Positions 42,886-43,477 of a stretch of 43,477 nt of DNA are shown here, piece by piece. The notes beneath the pieces are model-generated. The model did no database searches. It had not been told where the DNA came from and saw nothing but the letters and a program-made list of their open reading frames with translations. Position numbers and translations under genes: made by a program. The number at the start of each line of letters is the position of its first letter. Within the stretch, counting starts at the first letter, position 1. This stretch comes from Armatimonadota bacterium. Its GTDB lineage: Bacteria > Armatimonadota > UBA5829 > DTLH01. Location: assembly GCA_029551395.1 (NCBI GenBank), contig JAKPFN010000050.1, forward strand, positions 1 through 43,477, read 5' to 3'.

Positions 42886-43334
42886 GTAATAGTAATACCG
42901 ATATTGCTCTTAAGAGATTCCCTCTGCTGTATACTTTTTTCAAGTTCTGGGATGGATGCAGCGAAGCTTTTGTCCAGAAGCGAACACATCAACTAGGACA
43001 AGACATCGCTTTAGGTCTGTTGACTGCCTTTGGGAGAAGAACCATCACAAGAGGCATCTGCGCCATCGCAAGGCAGTTTGTCGACTGGACTAAATACTAC
43101 CGCTTCTTTTCCAAAGACAAGTGGTCTCCAATCATACTCAGGCAAAAGCTTCTTGAGTATCTTTCTGTCCATCTGACTCAGCTATTTGTCCGGGGGAATT
43201 GCAAATTTACGATTACGATTGACGATACGATTGCCCGGCCCGCCTCCCGATTGCCCGGCCCGTCCTCGCGCCGGGCAATCAAAAGATATTCCGCAAGTCC
43301 CCGTACGGAAGCAATGATTATTAGGAGATGCTGA
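42861..43334 (+). pseudogene. Truncated DDE transposase (IS4/IS701-like)
   Basis: The N-terminal ~120 residues look like a DDE transposase (FFKFWDGCSEAFVQKRTHQL, RTITRGICAIARQFVDW, YYRFFSKDKWSP). They end with FTITIDDTIAR, where the first catalytic Asp would lie. Just after this point (about 43228) a GC-rich repeat begins and the remaining frame has no transposase character. The rest of the catalytic domain is missing. The start is probably GTG 42861, without a good Shine-Dalgarno. The gene is inactive, a relic of an insertion broken by a second event. Confidence 0.7.
43228..43280. repeat. GC-rich direct and inverted repeat interrupting the transposase
   Basis: CGATTGCCCGGCCCG occurs at 43228-43242 and again at 43248-43262. 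The reverse complement GCCGGGCAATC at 43270-43280 pairs perfectly with 43249-43259. The segment is far richer in GC than the transposase around it. Confidence 0.65.
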
Positions 43335-43384
43335 AACAAGTTCACTACCATCCCACAGGCTGAGGAGATTTGCATAAAGAAACA

Positions 43385-43439
43385 GGTTCATTGTATCCTT
43401 GTCTTCAAGCCAAAAAAGAGAGGATATGAACAATGAACC
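43385..43439 (+). promoter_or_regulatory. Inverted repeat covering the ribosome site of the terminal transposase gene
   Basis: GGTTCATTGTATCCT (43385-43399) pairs with AGGATA (43421-43426) plus CAATGAACC (43431-43439) around a 4-nt bulge. The right arm includes the Shine-Dalgarno AGAGGAT edge and the ATG at 43433. A read-through transcript would bury the start codon, a known device in insertion sequences. Confidence 0.5.
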
Positions 43440-43477
43440 CGTCAAAACACAGTCTAACAGTATTAGCGCAGATTTTC
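43433..43477 (+). CDS. Start of a second transposase gene (partial, runs off the window)
   Basis: Only 15 codons are visible, reading MNPSKHSLTVLAQIF, which resembles the N-terminus of IS4-family transposases. An AGAGG site lies 9 nt upstream. A second ATG at 43426 in another frame is less convincing. Assignment depends on sequence beyond the window edge. Confidence 0.4.
   Translation, partial: MNPSKHSLTVLAQIF

Overview
The window is a dense bacterial chromosomal segment of moderate GC. It has many TTG and GTG starts preceded by GGAGG-like Shine-Dalgarno sites, several near-consensus sigma-70 promoters, and numerous short palindromic intergenic repeats. It contains no rRNA or marker gene that fixes the taxonomy. 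The gene mix includes a HzsA-like cytochrome, large cytoplasmic sugar-processing proteins with an alpha-mannosidase, Tricorn-like S41 peptidase, PKD/PA14 lipoprotein, clostripain-family protein and ATP-dependent PEPCK. This resembles Armatimonadota or Planctomycetota/Verrucomicrobiota-type free-living heterotrophs. That placement is inference.

Layout: 1-826 is non-coding and repeat-rich, with ~83-bp direct repeats and a REP-like inverted pair. 827-4928 (minus) is one probable operon: small membrane protein, SanA/YdcF-like protein, folC, PH-domain membrane protein, pheA. 5054-6889 (minus) encodes a secreted Ig-like protein. 7072-8912 (plus) is an apparently self-regulated MarR regulator plus cysteine desulfurase. 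9020-12783 (minus) carries an M48 peptidase overlapping an RNase H-fold exonuclease, a stand-alone LigD 3'-phosphoesterase domain and a PKD/PA14 lipoprotein. 13123-18610 (plus) has a TIM-barrel sugar isomerase, then two translationally coupled c-type cytochromes that resemble hydrazine synthase: an alpha-like diheme protein and a beta-propeller/diheme-peroxidase fusion resembling beta plus gamma. 18731-26869 (plus) has DAHP synthase, panC, a YchF-like GTPase, GH38 alpha-mannosidase and nicotinate phosphoribosyltransferase. 26866-29309 (minus) has a methyltransferase and pckA separated by a strong terminator. 29617-30495 is an orphan MalG-like permease with a promoter placed for a leaderless transcript. 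30535-37913 (minus) has PH and zinc-ribbon membrane-associated proteins, a 1193-aa putative carbohydrate-active protein, an anchored acidic protein and hisA/hisH. 38198-42700 (plus) has a clostripain-like lipoprotein lacking its catalytic Cys and a Tricorn-like peptidase. 42743-43477 is insertion-sequence debris.

The most notable system is the HzsA-like/HzsBC-like gene pair (14187-18610). The two genes overlap as TAATG, both are exported, and each has two CXXCH haem sites. The pair matches the subunit plan of hydrazine synthase, but nothing else in the window indicates anammox. A residue I recall as a haem ligand (Tyr four residues after the first CXXCH His) appears to be Asn. A related but different redox enzyme is therefore the better hypothesis. 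Other points of interest are a 28-bp duplication of the DAHP synthase 3' end carrying only synonymous changes, a repeat inserted in frame in folC, a MarR protein with a C-terminal Cys/His cluster next to a cysteine desulfurase, and 5'-UTR structures that could control translation.
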